Shown: positions 8,588 through 15,144, numbered from the stretch's first letter. The stretch is 26,857 bases of DNA from Chloroflexi bacterium TSY (GCA_019217005.1 JAHBNG010000170.1:1-26857); one strand, 5' to 3'. Program-made: numbers and translations. The notes: a model not told the origin generated them from the letters alone.

Positions 8588-9688
8588 AAAGTCAACCGTT
8601 GCTTGATTGCAACCGTCACCAGGACCTGTTGTCTGAAAATTGGCAATCTCCGAGATACGCGCTCCATTTCCATCGACGATCCAAACGAACCAGTTACCCG
8701 CTTTGGGGCCAACAGAAGGGGCATTGATTATGTGGCTGTAATAGCCTGTATCCCATCCTTCATAGCCTTTGTGCGGTCCAGACGTAATTTGAGCAACAAC
8801 AGGACCATCGGGTGCATAGCTGAAGGCAACTTCGTAACCATTTTTGGGTGCGCCATTGATATATGTTTTCCCCTCAAACCAGTTGCCCGCTTGCTGTGGA
8901 TCACATCGTCCTACAACGGCAATGTTGAATTTATATTTAGGCTTTGGCGGAGTCGTCGGTGCAGGAGGGGGCGGAACAGGCGTATTGGTCGGTGGAACAG
9001 GTGTCGGTGGTGGCGGTGGCGGTGTTGGGATGATCGCAGCCAAAGCGACTGTGTCAGCATTTTCAGCCGTGACGAGTTGTCCAAAGATCCAACCCTTTTG
9101 GCCATTAAATTCGATTTCCCACCAATCACCAGCCTGGTTTTTGCCTGTAATTGGATAGCGTTGCCCTGAATTCACCCCACCAACGATGTTGTGGGTCAGT
9201 CCCGGACCAGCCCGTACATTCAAGAGCTCGATGTTGACAATTGCTTCTGCTTGCTTGGGTTCAGGGGTTGCTGTTGGTTCGGGAGCGGGCGTATCCGTCG
9301 GTTGTACCTCCACAACTTCATTGCTTTGGCCAGCGGATTGATCGACTTGCTGCCCTTGCCCCTGAGATTCAGTTTGAGGCGCGGGTTGCAGTTCGGTCTG
9401 CTGGGCTGCTTTCGTTGCTGCCACAGCATTGGGATCAATCTGCACCTGCTGGGCTGGCAATGTCGGTGTAAATGTGGGGGCTGGTACCCTTGTTGGTGGC
9501 GGAGGCGCCGCAGAAGGACCACAGGCAACAGGACCGATGGTCAGCAGACCTACCATCAACATCATGAACGCCAAATGTGCTCGCAGGGTAGAAGTTAGTT
9601 GAATTGAGATAGAGTGTAGATGTAATCTTTGCATCATACGATTAATCGTTGGGTGTGTAGGGTGGTTATCACGCTCAGAGTATATCAT
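8576..9688 (-). CDS. Exported SH3b-domain protein, possible lipoprotein
   Basis: This 370-residue protein has a hydrophobic export segment around residues 38-52 (HLAFMMLMVGLLTIG) followed by PVAC with Cys56. That is a weak lipobox because Pro occupies -3. A Gln/Pro-rich linker with TDTPAPEPTATPEP leads to a bacterial SH3 domain at about 149-210 (NIELLNVRAGPG, then DWWEIEFNGQKGWIF), a fold that usually binds peptidoglycan or peptides. A second Pro-rich linker (221-250) leads to a C-terminal domain of about 120 residues (FNIAVVGRCDPQQAG to GDGCNQATVDFDSR) that I do not recognise. Two Cys in it may pair. Met18 (9637) would place the hydrophobic segment about 20 residues from the start and may be the true start. 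It is the first gene of the minus-strand envelope group and diverges from the MalT-like remnant. Confidence 0.7.
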   Translation of the reverse strand: MIYSERDNHPTHPTINRMMQRLHLHSISIQLTSTLRAHLAFMMLMVGLLTIGPVACGPSAAPPPPTRVPAPTFTPTLPAQQVQIDPNAVAATKAAQQTELQPAPQTESQGQGQQVDQSAGQSNEVVEVQPTDTPAPEPTATPEPKQAEAIVNIELLNVRAGPGLTHNIVGGVNSGQRYPITGKNQAGDWWEIEFNGQKGWIFGQLVTAENADTVALAAIIPTPPPPPPTPVPPTNTPVPPPPAPTTPPKPKYKFNIAVVGRCDPQQAGNWFEGKTYINGAPKNGYEVAFSYAPDGPVVAQITSGPHKGYEGWDTGYYSHIINAPSVGPKAGNWFVWIVDGNGARISEIANFQTTGPGDGCNQATVDFDSR

Positions 9689-9703
9689 ATTGGAAATATG
9701 ACG

Positions 9704-9722
9704 ACCAAACGTTCAGTTTGGT
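9704..9722. promoter_or_regulatory. Palindrome in the divergent intergenic region
   Basis: ACCAAAC-gttca-GTTTGGT is a perfect 7-bp inverted repeat with a 5-nt centre. It lies just upstream of the minus-strand SH3b gene and about 75 bases before the predicted -10 of the plus-strand regulator remnant. The form fits a dimeric regulator operator, but no regulator can be named. Confidence 0.35.
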
Positions 9723-9794
9723 TCCTTTCAATCGTAAGGCTTCTTGAGGAATATCGAATCATATACGTAATCTAATCTTTGGGTGAGTTTGCTC

Positions 9795-9800
9795 TATAAT
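9795..9800 (+). promoter_or_regulatory. -10 box TATAAT, possible leaderless start
   Basis: A consensus TATAAT ends 6 bases before the ATG at 9807, so transcription from it would begin at about the A of that ATG. This implies a leaderless transcript for the regulator remnant. No good -35 is visible at 16-18 bp. Confidence 0.4.
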
Positions 9801-9806
9801 ACAATT

Positions 9807-10301
9807 ATGGACGTGCAAATGCCACTCTTACAGACCAAACTTTATATCCCGCCATTACGACCGCAATTAGTCGCATGGCCTCGTCTGATTAACCGTCTAA
9901 ATCAAGGTTTAGCGCAAGGCAATAAGTTGACGCTTATCTCTGCGCCGGCCGGTTTCGGGAAAAGCACGCTATTAACTGAATGGATTCATAACATTACTGC
10001 TTCTCCGCTGGACTCTCCGAGTCTCCGTGATCATGAGCAAGTTAGCGCATGGCTCTCGTTGGATGAAGGAGATAATGACTACATTCGCTTCCTATCCTAT
10101 CTCATTGCTGCGCTCCAAACGATTTGGGATGCTGTTGGTCAGGATATAATCGTCGCCTTGCGCAGTGTGGAAACGCCACCGATAGAGTCATTGCTAGTCG
10201 AACTGCTCAATGAGTTGACGTCTATATCCACGCCCTTCATGCTCATATTAGACGACTACCAGGTCATTGAAAATGATACAATCGATCAAGCACTTATTTA
10301 G
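9807..10301 (+). pseudogene. Truncated MalT/LuxR-type STAND regulator (N-terminal NTPase fragment)
   Basis: The sequence MPLLQTKLYIPPLRPQLV followed by Walker A SAPAGFGKSTLL and Walker B MLILDDYQVIEN is the start of a MalT-like ATP-dependent LuxR regulator. Those proteins normally have about 800-950 residues with a TPR-like sensor and a C-terminal helix-turn-helix. Here the frame stops right after Walker B at 10301. No homologous continuation can be read in the other frames up to 10703, so most of the gene is missing rather than frameshifted. Met at 9819 (MPLLQTKLY) matches the usual start of the family better than 9807. In-frame codons also extend upstream to 9783. The fragment could not bind DNA and is probably a relic. 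Confidence 0.75.
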
Positions 10302-10402
10302 CAACCACTCTTCTGCTCGTGGCGAGCGTACTATCCATTTTGGCTGCTTACGTTGTGGTACTGTTGGCACTCATACGGATGATCGACCGGTCCATGTCCT
10401 AA
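10301..10402 (+). pseudogene. Possible tail of a membrane protein gene (remnant)
   Basis: In the frame that begins at the last base of the MalT-like stop codon, the bases read ATTLLLVASVLSILAAYVVV and then LLALIRMIDRSMS and a stop. This is a convincing transmembrane helix with a positively charged cytoplasmic end. It has no start codon of its own and no recognisable family. It may be the 3' remnant of a gene joined to the MalT-like fragment by deletion, or a chance open frame. Confidence 0.25.
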
Positions 10403-10450
10403 ACCAAAGATTTTCGTGTTCTCTATACTGCAGTTGGTCGCCTTGAAGGT

Positions 10451-10588
10451 GCTATAGCCTTTCAGGAAAATATTTTCCTGTCGTTGATGGCATTTCAGGC
10501 GGTCAGCTCGTCAGCTCTCTGGCTGACCGCCTGAAATGCTGACAAGCTACTGTTTTGCGTGGAAAAACAGTAGCTAAACATCTATAGC
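10451..10588. other. Cluster of perfect inverted repeats with a closing stem (cloverleaf-like)
   Basis: GCTATAG (10451-10457) and CTATAGC (10582-10588) enclose three further perfect inverted repeats. The first is the 18-bp palindrome CAGGAAAATATTTTCCTG (10463-10480). The second has 18-bp arms, GCATTTCAGGCGGTCAGC (10490-10507) and its complement (10522-10539), around a 14-nt loop. The third has 12-bp arms, AGCTACTGTTTT (10545-10556) and its complement (10564-10575), around a 7-nt loop. Three hairpins within one closing stem would fold like a cloverleaf as RNA or single-stranded DNA. It is the main content of the gene-free stretch 10403-10703. Confidence 0.75.
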
Positions 10589-10650
10589 TAGACACGGGCC
10601 GCGAATTATTTAAATGTTGCTGGTTTTGCGATTTGGTCCCTATGGCTCAT

Positions 10651-10656
10651 TATAAT
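10651..10656 (+). promoter_or_regulatory. -10 box TATAAT upstream of the CPBP protease gene
   Basis: A consensus TATAAT is followed by about 45 bases of leader to the CPBP start. A weak -35 candidate, TTGCGA, lies 19 bases upstream at 10626-10631. The box is read from sequence only. Confidence 0.45.
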
Positions 10657-10703
10657 AGGGATTATTTTGTTCAGAAAACGATCAATAACGCTTCAACAGG
10701 AAT

Positions 10704-11453
10704 ATGGCTATGCACCAGCCTGAAACCCATATTTGGTTTCGAGCAGAAATTGACAAACTGTCAGCCAACACAGGATTCATAATTGTCTGTATCTTTCTCA
10801 TCCATGCGGCCATTCGATTTGGTGGACTTGTCAATCCACAACTCTATCCGTTGGCGATGGTTTTTGTCTGGCCATTGCCCTGGTTGCTATTAAACCGCAA
10901 CGGGCAACAAGCAATCGGTTTGAGGCAGGGTTGTCATTGGTGGTGGTTTGTTGTTGCTGGAGTGGTCAGTTTAGTCGTTGTGGTCATGGAGGCTGTCCTG
11001 GGATGGATGCTCTTTGGCAATAGCTCAGACAACTGGTTTGTGAGCCAAGCCCATTTTCTGAATAGAACGATAGCGGAGATGCCTGCTGAGACTTCTCTAT
11101 GGGCAAGCTTCTGGTTTGTGACCATTCCAGCTATGATCTTTAGCCCTCTGGCCGAAGAGTTTCTTTATCGTGGGTTTTTATTGAGCTATTTCTCCTATCG
11201 ATGGACGATGAAATGGGCAATGCTCATTCAGGCAGCAGCGTTCGCCATTGTTCATTTGGCTCACTATGGTCTCATACCATTTCAACCACTGTTGATTTTG
11301 TATTGGTTACCATCCATGTTTCTGGCAGGGCTAGTCTTTGGATGGATTGCTTGGCGCAGCGGTTCGCTCTGGTCAGCCATCTTATCTCACAGCGTGTTTA
11401 ATTTGGGCATGCACGTCATCATCTTCCTCTTTTTGAATGACATTGTCGTTTGA
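10704..11453 (+). CDS. CPBP-family intramembrane protease (Abi/CAAX-like)
   Basis: This 249-residue polytopic membrane protein carries the three diagnostic motifs. EEFLYR has Glu151, Glu152 and Arg156. FAIVH has Phe180 and His184. HSVFN has His229 and Asn233. In type II CAAX prenyl proteases and CPBP relatives these residues form the glutamate-based intramembrane active site. Bacterial members often process small peptides or take part in bacteriocin self-protection, but the substrate here is unknown. AGGA at 10698-10701 is only 2 bases from the first ATG and 8 bases from the second ATG at 10710, so translation probably begins at Met3. The gene ends in the first unit of a 17-bp triplet repeat. 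Its strand is shared with the MFS exporter, 305 bases downstream. Confidence 0.85.
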   Translation: MAMHQPETHIWFRAEIDKLSANTGFIIVCIFLIHAAIRFGGLVNPQLYPLAMVFVWPLPWLLLNRNGQQAIGLRQGCHWWWFVVAGVVSLVVVVMEAVLGWMLFGNSSDNWFVSQAHFLNRTIAEMPAETSLWASFWFVTIPAMIFSPLAEEFLYRGFLLSYFSYRWTMKWAMLIQAAAFAIVHLAHYGLIPFQPLLILYWLPSMFLAGLVFGWIAWRSGSLWSAILSHSVFNLGMHVIIFLFLNDIVV

Positions 11454-11484
11454 ATGACATTGTCGTTTGAATGACATTGTCGTT
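11434..11484. repeat. Three exact 17-bp tandem units over the CPBP stop codon
   Basis: TGAATGACATTGTCGTT is repeated three times (11434, 11451, 11468) and followed by TGAAC. The first unit encodes the C-terminal NDIVV and the second begins with the stop TGA. As 17 is not a multiple of three, expansion here leaves the protein end unchanged. The remaining 11485-11758 holds no recognisable gene or strong hairpin. Confidence 0.85.
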
Positions 11485-11758
11485 TGAACGGCAATAACAA
11501 AATACATAACGTCATCACCCAGCGCCACGGACGCAAACTTACCTAAGGATTCGGAATTAGATAACTCACCAATAGATCCTTCGTTTCACTCGAGAAGGAC
11601 ATTGATGGGTTATTGAATTATCGTTCCTATACAGAATATAACGCATCCAAGTAGGTAGACGAATGTAACCTATTCCTCTCTTTTTATGTCCGTATAGATA
11701 AGAATTACTTCGTCTCACACATACAGCCACTCCTCAGACATTTAGGAACAATGAAAGC

Positions 11759-12961
11759 ATGTTCGTGGTACTGCGCCAGCGTAATTTTACCCTTCTTTGG
11801 CTTGGCCAACTTCTTTCCACAACTGGCGATACGATGCTTCTGCTGGCACTTCCACTCTATATCTATGAGCAGACCGGTTCAGCTTTAGAAACCGGTACGA
11901 TGACAATCGTCCAATATTTGCCGCGCATTCTCCTAGGGTCGGTTGCAGGCGTCCTCGCCGATCGTTGGGACCGTAGACGAATCATGATGGTGTCCGATCT
12001 GTTGCGGGCTGCTCTGCTCCTACTTCTGTTGACCGGTGAGCTATGGATGATCTATGTGATCGCTTTCGTAGAAGCCACCATCTCTCAATTCTTCACCCCT
12101 GCCAAAGACGCGCTACTTCCCAATCTGGTTCATAAACGAGATTTGGTCGCAGCAAATTCGTTGAATGCTACCAGCCGTGCATTCATGTGGCTGGCCGGAC
12201 CAACGTTGGGCGGTGCGCTGATGGCACTACTGGGACTGCCTATTGTCGTGCTGATCGATGTGGCTTCGTATCTATTATCTGCACTGCTCATCCGTTTTAT
12301 TCAGAATTCGGTCATGCGCAAAGAATCAGTGATTCAGAACGTAGAATCAGGATGGGAGTCTGTTTTACAGCAATTACAAGCAGGCTTTGCGGTCGTTCGA
12401 GAACAACATTGGCTTCAAGCACTGTTCATTGTCGTTGGGTTATCGATGTTTGGTCAGGGAATTATCAATGTCTTGTTTGTAATTTTTGTCAGGGAGATTG
12501 TAGATGTTGGCGCATGGGAACTGGGTTGGATTGTGGCCGCCCAGGGTGTAGGTAGTCTGATCGGTAGCTTCATAATGGGCCGTGTGGGCAATTCACTCCA
12601 GCCATTTCGCATGATCGTGTTGGCGCGCATGGGAATTACCCTGGCATTTCTTGTTACCTGGAATTTTCCTCTTTTATCTGTTCAACTTGTATTTTCTGCA
12701 TTATTAGGAATACCAGCAATTGCCAATGGCGTCAGTACAGAAACGCTGTTGCAAAGCAGAGTGGAGAATCGCTACCGAGGACGGGTCTTTGGGGCAATGG
12801 AAATGAACAGATCGCTTTTACAACTAGGCGGTTCGGTTTTAGGGACCCTGTTGGGAGATTCTCTTGGCGTTGTGAATCTACTCAACATCAGTGCTGGGTT
12901 CTGTTTCCTCGCAGGTATCGTGGCATGGATTCTATTCAACAAACAAGAGATGGATGAATAA
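11759..12961 (+). CDS. MFS exporter (MFS_3 / EntS-like drug or siderophore efflux type)
   Basis: This 400-residue protein has about 12 membrane segments. It opens with RQRNFTLLWLGQLLSTTGDTM, typical of the MFS_3 group that includes enterobactin exporters and macrolide efflux pumps. Motif A between helices 2 and 3 reads GSVAGVLADRWDRRR (residues 60-74). FFTPAKDALLPNLVHKRDL and AANSLNATSRAFMWLAGPTLGG at about 112-165 are also typical of the group. These proteins export small molecules in exchange for protons. The substrate cannot be told; a role in exporting the lipopeptide made downstream is possible but 1.7 kb of non-coding DNA intervenes. AGGA lies 12 bases before the ATG, a long spacing. 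A small perfect hairpin (TTGAGA-gttg-TCTCAA, 12970-12985) follows the stop, without a T-tract. Confidence 0.85.
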   Translation: MFVVLRQRNFTLLWLGQLLSTTGDTMLLLALPLYIYEQTGSALETGTMTIVQYLPRILLGSVAGVLADRWDRRRIMMVSDLLRAALLLLLLTGELWMIYVIAFVEATISQFFTPAKDALLPNLVHKRDLVAANSLNATSRAFMWLAGPTLGGALMALLGLPIVVLIDVASYLLSALLIRFIQNSVMRKESVIQNVESGWESVLQQLQAGFAVVREQHWLQALFIVVGLSMFGQGIINVLFVIFVREIVDVGAWELGWIVAAQGVGSLIGSFIMGRVGNSLQPFRMIVLARMGITLAFLVTWNFPLLSVQLVFSALLGIPAIANGVSTETLLQSRVENRYRGRVFGAMEMNRSLLQLGGSVLGTLLGDSLGVVNLLNISAGFCFLAGIVAWILFNKQEMDE

Positions 12962-13095
12962 TCGTTGTTTTGAGAGTTGTCTCAATAGCTGCTCTATTAA
13001 ACAAGACTGTACTATTGGACATGGTCAAACAAGCCGATAACGTTTATACTTTATTAATTGTACATCATGTGCCATATTGCCAATCAGCTCATGCG

Positions 13096-13130
13096 TTTAA
13101 GAAGTTGGCTGAAAAATGCAGCTTCTTAAA
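13096..13130. other. 9-bp perfect stem-loop
   Basis: TTTAAGAAG (13096-13104) and CTTCTTAAA (13122-13130) are exact complements. An inner CTG/CAG pair extends the stem after a bulge. A T-rich word, TTTCTTG, overlaps and follows the right arm. It could be a late terminator for the MFS gene, 135 bases past its stop. Confidence 0.35.
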
Positions 13131-13657
13131 TTTCTTGCAGACTTTAGTAAGCATAAATTTCTTGTTGGAAGCTGATTTTTGGGCATTTATGTCATGATTT
13201 GATAAAATTGGACGCTGATTGTAAGCCGATTGTAACATTTTCACTACGGAGACGGTTGTGCTCTCCCTTGCCATATGATATACTGACTCCTGTTCGTTCA
13301 AGAATGGCCACGTAGCCTTGGTACAATCATTACAGCTTATTGCGTTTGTGCAAAGTATACAATATCAATCTTTGGGAAGTTCATTGAAATTGGCGGCGGT
13401 GGTTCTGTTTTGCTCGTTCAACTCAATTGAGGGATAGTTTCTAATCCGTTTTTTGCAGTGCTATAAACATATATAGCGCCGCCCCTCAAGATACTCCGCC
13501 TGTTTTCTCGCTTACGAAGACTAGAAATCATATAAATACCCTATAGACATTCCACATTTGTAGTGAATATGATGATGTCATTGTAGAGGATATCTATAGC
13601 GAACGATAAAAGATGAAAAGAGCCCAGTTAGATGTCTGGTTCTCTGGCACCGAAATA

Positions 13658-13693
13658 AGTTCTGTCCACGCTACCCATGTATTAAAGTGAACT
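13658..13693 (+). repeat. Degenerate third copy of the CCACGCTACC hairpin
   Basis: CCACGCTACC at 13666-13675 and GTGAAC at 13687-13692 line up with the loop start and right arm of the two better copies downstream. AGTTC (13658-13662) still pairs with GAACT (13689-13693), but the inner stem is mismatched and the second half of the loop has diverged. Confidence 0.4.
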
Positions 13694-13856
13694 GCCGTTC
13701 GTAAATAGTGCCACGTACAATCAATAGTGCGATGGTGTTTTTGTGCCTTCTTCTATCCTACCTTATGTTTCCTTACTAGCATCTCTTTTAGTCAGGCACA
13801 AGTAGCCATGTCGTATAAGTACTTAAGTTTCACTACGCGATATAGGCTACTCAACA

Positions 13857-13926
13857 ATAGCCACGTCATTGAGACTTCGGACGATTGTCCCTCAAGAGAA
13901 GACGATTCTATTGTCTGAAGCTTAAG
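13857..13926. repeat. 70-nt repeat, copy A (pair with 14956-15025)
   Basis: An ungapped comparison with 14956-15025 gives 53 matches of 70 by hand count, with most differences being transitions. It begins ATAGCCAC and ends TTAAG. CTTCGGAC and GTCTGAAG inside it form an 8-bp stem with one G-U pair. Confidence 0.6.
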
Positions 13927-14160
13927 CGACGTCTCTATAAGATGCAATTACTGACCTATGTACACCGGACAAATCGTTGTATGATGAACGACTGAAATCA
14001 TAGGAGTTGCGACGGCATAACGCAGGGATAAGATTCCCTTTTTTTGTGATATAATCTTGCACTGGTGTCCAATATATGCTCTTAGTGTTCTATAAATATC
14101 ACTATGGATATTGGCGGTAGAAGAAAGCCCTATTCGTGTAGTCCCAATATATCGGCTCCT

Positions 14161-14207
14161 TTTTTTAGGTCAATAACCGTTGTAGAAAGAGTACTTTACC
14201 TAAAAAA
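14161..14207. other. 10-bp perfect inverted repeat TTTTTTAGGT / ACCTAAAAAA
   Basis: The arms at 14161-14170 and 14198-14207 are exact complements around a 27-nt loop. The T-run in the left arm and A-run in the right arm make it A+T-heavy. It could be a weak bidirectional terminator or a remnant of a mobile-element end. Confidence 0.35.
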
Positions 14208-14315
14208 CTCATAAACCACCTGCCCACAACTCGAGTTGCAATCAACTAGAATATACATACCGTCTCTGCGTAAGAGTTAATTTTGCGCGACATTGAACCA
14301 GTTTAAATCATACGT

Positions 14316-14409
14316 AAGTTATTCGTTGCCACGCTACCAACGTTTCACAGCGAATAATTTTCTGAGAAAATCACTTTGCGCGCAAGGTGCATTGGTGGTT
14401 GTGCTTTTT
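14316..14409 (+). ncRNA. Candidate structured RNA element, copy A
   Basis: The stem TTATTCGTTG (14319-14328) with CAGCGAATAA (14348-14357), one U-G pair, closes a 19-nt loop CCACGCTACCAACGTTTCA. A small hairpin TTTTC-TGA-GAAAA overlaps 14358-14370. A second stem, CACTTTGC with GCAAGGTG (14372-14389, one G-U), follows. A T-run begins at 14405. AACCA (14296-14300) and TGGTT (14396-14400) could close the whole. The loop is identical to copy B while the stem sequence is unrelated, which argues for selection on structure. Confidence 0.5.
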
Positions 14410-14514
14410 ATATTGGAAGTTTTGCATTTATATTGGGCAATTTTTATAGGATATTTTATATAGAAAACTAACTTTTATTCACTTATCCAGCTGACTTTTA
14501 GAACAAACAAAAAA

Positions 14515-14540
14515 GGGACAGCCTTTTGGTTGACTGTCCC
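14515..14540 (-). terminator. Hairpin GGGACAG/CTGTCCC with T-run on the minus strand
   Basis: GGGACAG (14515-14521) and CTGTCCC (14534-14540) form a perfect 7-bp stem. On the minus strand the stem is followed by CCCTTTTTTG, the layout of an intrinsic terminator. No minus-strand gene is visible to its right that would need one, so it may instead be the 5' hairpin of the element that starts at 14541. Confidence 0.4.
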
Positions 14541-14648
14541 AAGGCACGTTCAAACTGTTTACTGCCACGCTACCAACGTTTCACAGTGAACAGTATTCTG
14601 AGAAAACCACAGTGCACCAATGGTGCACTGTTCATTGTGCCTTTTTTT
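14541..14648 (+). ncRNA. Candidate structured RNA element, copy B, ending in a T-tract
   Basis: An outer stem AAGGCAC (14541-14547) pairs with GTGCCTT (14637-14643). Inside are CTGTTTACTG (14555-14564) with CAGTGAACAG (14584-14593) around the same 19-nt loop CCACGCTACCAACGTTTCA as copy A, then TTC-TGA-GAA, then CAGTGCACC with GGTGCACTG (14610-14630) around a 3-nt loop. Seven Ts (14642-14648) end it, 34 bases before the acyl carrier protein start. It could be an attenuator or riboswitch-like leader for the cluster, a small RNA, or a palindromic repeat element. Confidence 0.5.
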
Positions 14649-14682
14649 ATTTTAAGCGTTTTTTAATAATCTGTCCAGAAAT

Positions 14683-14943
14683 ATGATGAAAGACATGCGA
14701 ACTACAGAGAATCGAATACGCAAGATAATCATTGAGATGCTAAATATTGATGAAGCGAGAGTTGTCTCTACTGCTCATGTCCGAGACGATCTTGGCGCAG
14801 ATTCATTGGACATCGTCGAACTAATCACCACTCTAAGTAATACATTTGAAATCAATGTCCGCGATCATGAAGTTCAGCAGATTTCAACAATTGGAGAAAC
14901 GGCTGCCTATATCGATCGAAAGTTGGCTGGGCAATACAGATAA
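14683..14943 (+). CDS. Stand-alone acyl carrier protein
   Basis: This 86-residue protein fits the four-helix ACP fold. The phosphopantetheine attachment site is Ser41 in DDLGADSLDIVELITTLSNTF. FEINVRDHEVQQISTIGETAAYI is the usual helix 3-4 region. Free ACPs carry acyl chains as thioesters. Next to a FAAL this one may carry the activated fatty acid, as free ACPs do in puwainaphycin-type clusters, although the FAAL has its own fused ACP. No good Shine-Dalgarno is seen before Met1, Met2 or Met5 (14695), so the exact start is uncertain. It is the first gene of the lipopeptide cluster on the plus strand, preceded by two candidate RNA elements and separated from the FAAL by 208 bases. Confidence 0.88.
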   Translation: MMKDMRTTENRIRKIIIEMLNIDEARVVSTAHVRDDLGADSLDIVELITTLSNTFEINVRDHEVQQISTIGETAAYIDRKLAGQYR

Positions 14944-14955
14944 TCGTCTGAACTC

Positions 14956-15025
14956 ATAGCCACATCATTGAATCTTCTGATAATTATCTCTTGATTGAAA
15001 ACGATTTTATTGTCCGAGGTTTAAG
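14956..15025. repeat. 70-nt repeat, copy B (pair with 13857-13926)
   Basis: It aligns without gaps to copy A (53 of 70). Its last base abuts the 85-bp repeat copy 2 at 15025. The stem seen in copy A is kept in part (CTTCTGAT with GTCCGAGG, one mismatch and two G-U pairs). The two copies flank the ACP gene. Confidence 0.6.
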
Positions 15026-15109
15026 AACCCATCCGAAAAGTGGTTGCGAGTCCGATCAGTTTCTCGGACGAGAATAGATCGTCACAGAACTTTTCGGATA
15101 AGCACTAAG
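15025..15109. repeat. 85-bp dispersed repeat, copy 2 (just upstream of the FAAL gene)
   Basis: ATCCGAAAAGT (15031-15041) and ACTTTTCGGAT (15089-15099) are perfect 11-bp inverted ends. GTCCGA with TCGGAC and TTCTC with GAGAA give alternative internal hairpins. Compared with copy 1, the GTCCGA stem changes G-C and U-A pairs into G-U and U-G pairs, so pairing is kept. A TA lies at or near each end, as expected of a MITE with TA target duplication. It ends 42 bases before the FAAL start. Confidence 0.7.
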
Positions 15110-15139
15110 TGGCACCTGGATCAGTTTAGAAGAACCTGC

Positions 15140-15144
15140 AGGAG
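15140..15144 (+). promoter_or_regulatory. Ribosome binding site AGGAG for FAAL
   Basis: AGGAG lies 7 bases before the ATG at 15152 and selects this start. An upstream in-frame start at 15044 would place the 85-bp repeat in the protein. A later ATG at 15263 has no comparable site. Confidence 0.65.

Larger units (their letters stand above)
12962..14682. other. 1.7-kb gene-poor region rich in repeated hairpins
   Basis: No open frame here has homology features or a ribosome binding site. The only longish ones (12970-13197 and 13727-13918) are short and lack recognisable domains. The sequence is visibly A+T-rich compared with the flanking genes. It holds several inverted repeats, listed separately, and three related copies of a CCACGCTACC element. 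It separates the MFS exporter from the lipopeptide cluster and may be the regulatory leader region of the cluster or a decayed segment. Confidence 0.6.

Noticed and set aside
8603..9598. Plus-strand open frames over the SH3b gene
   Set aside because: They are Arg/Cys/Trp-rich shadows of Pro-rich linkers and contain no domain.
13727..13918. 63-codon open frame
   Set aside because: No domain or ribosome binding site; its end is the 70-nt non-coding repeat, whose changes are not biased to third codon positions.
14316..14648. Integron attC sites or a CRISPR leader
   Set aside because: No GTTRRRY/RYYYAAC core pairing and no integrase or cas gene; only two well-formed copies with long terminator-like tails.
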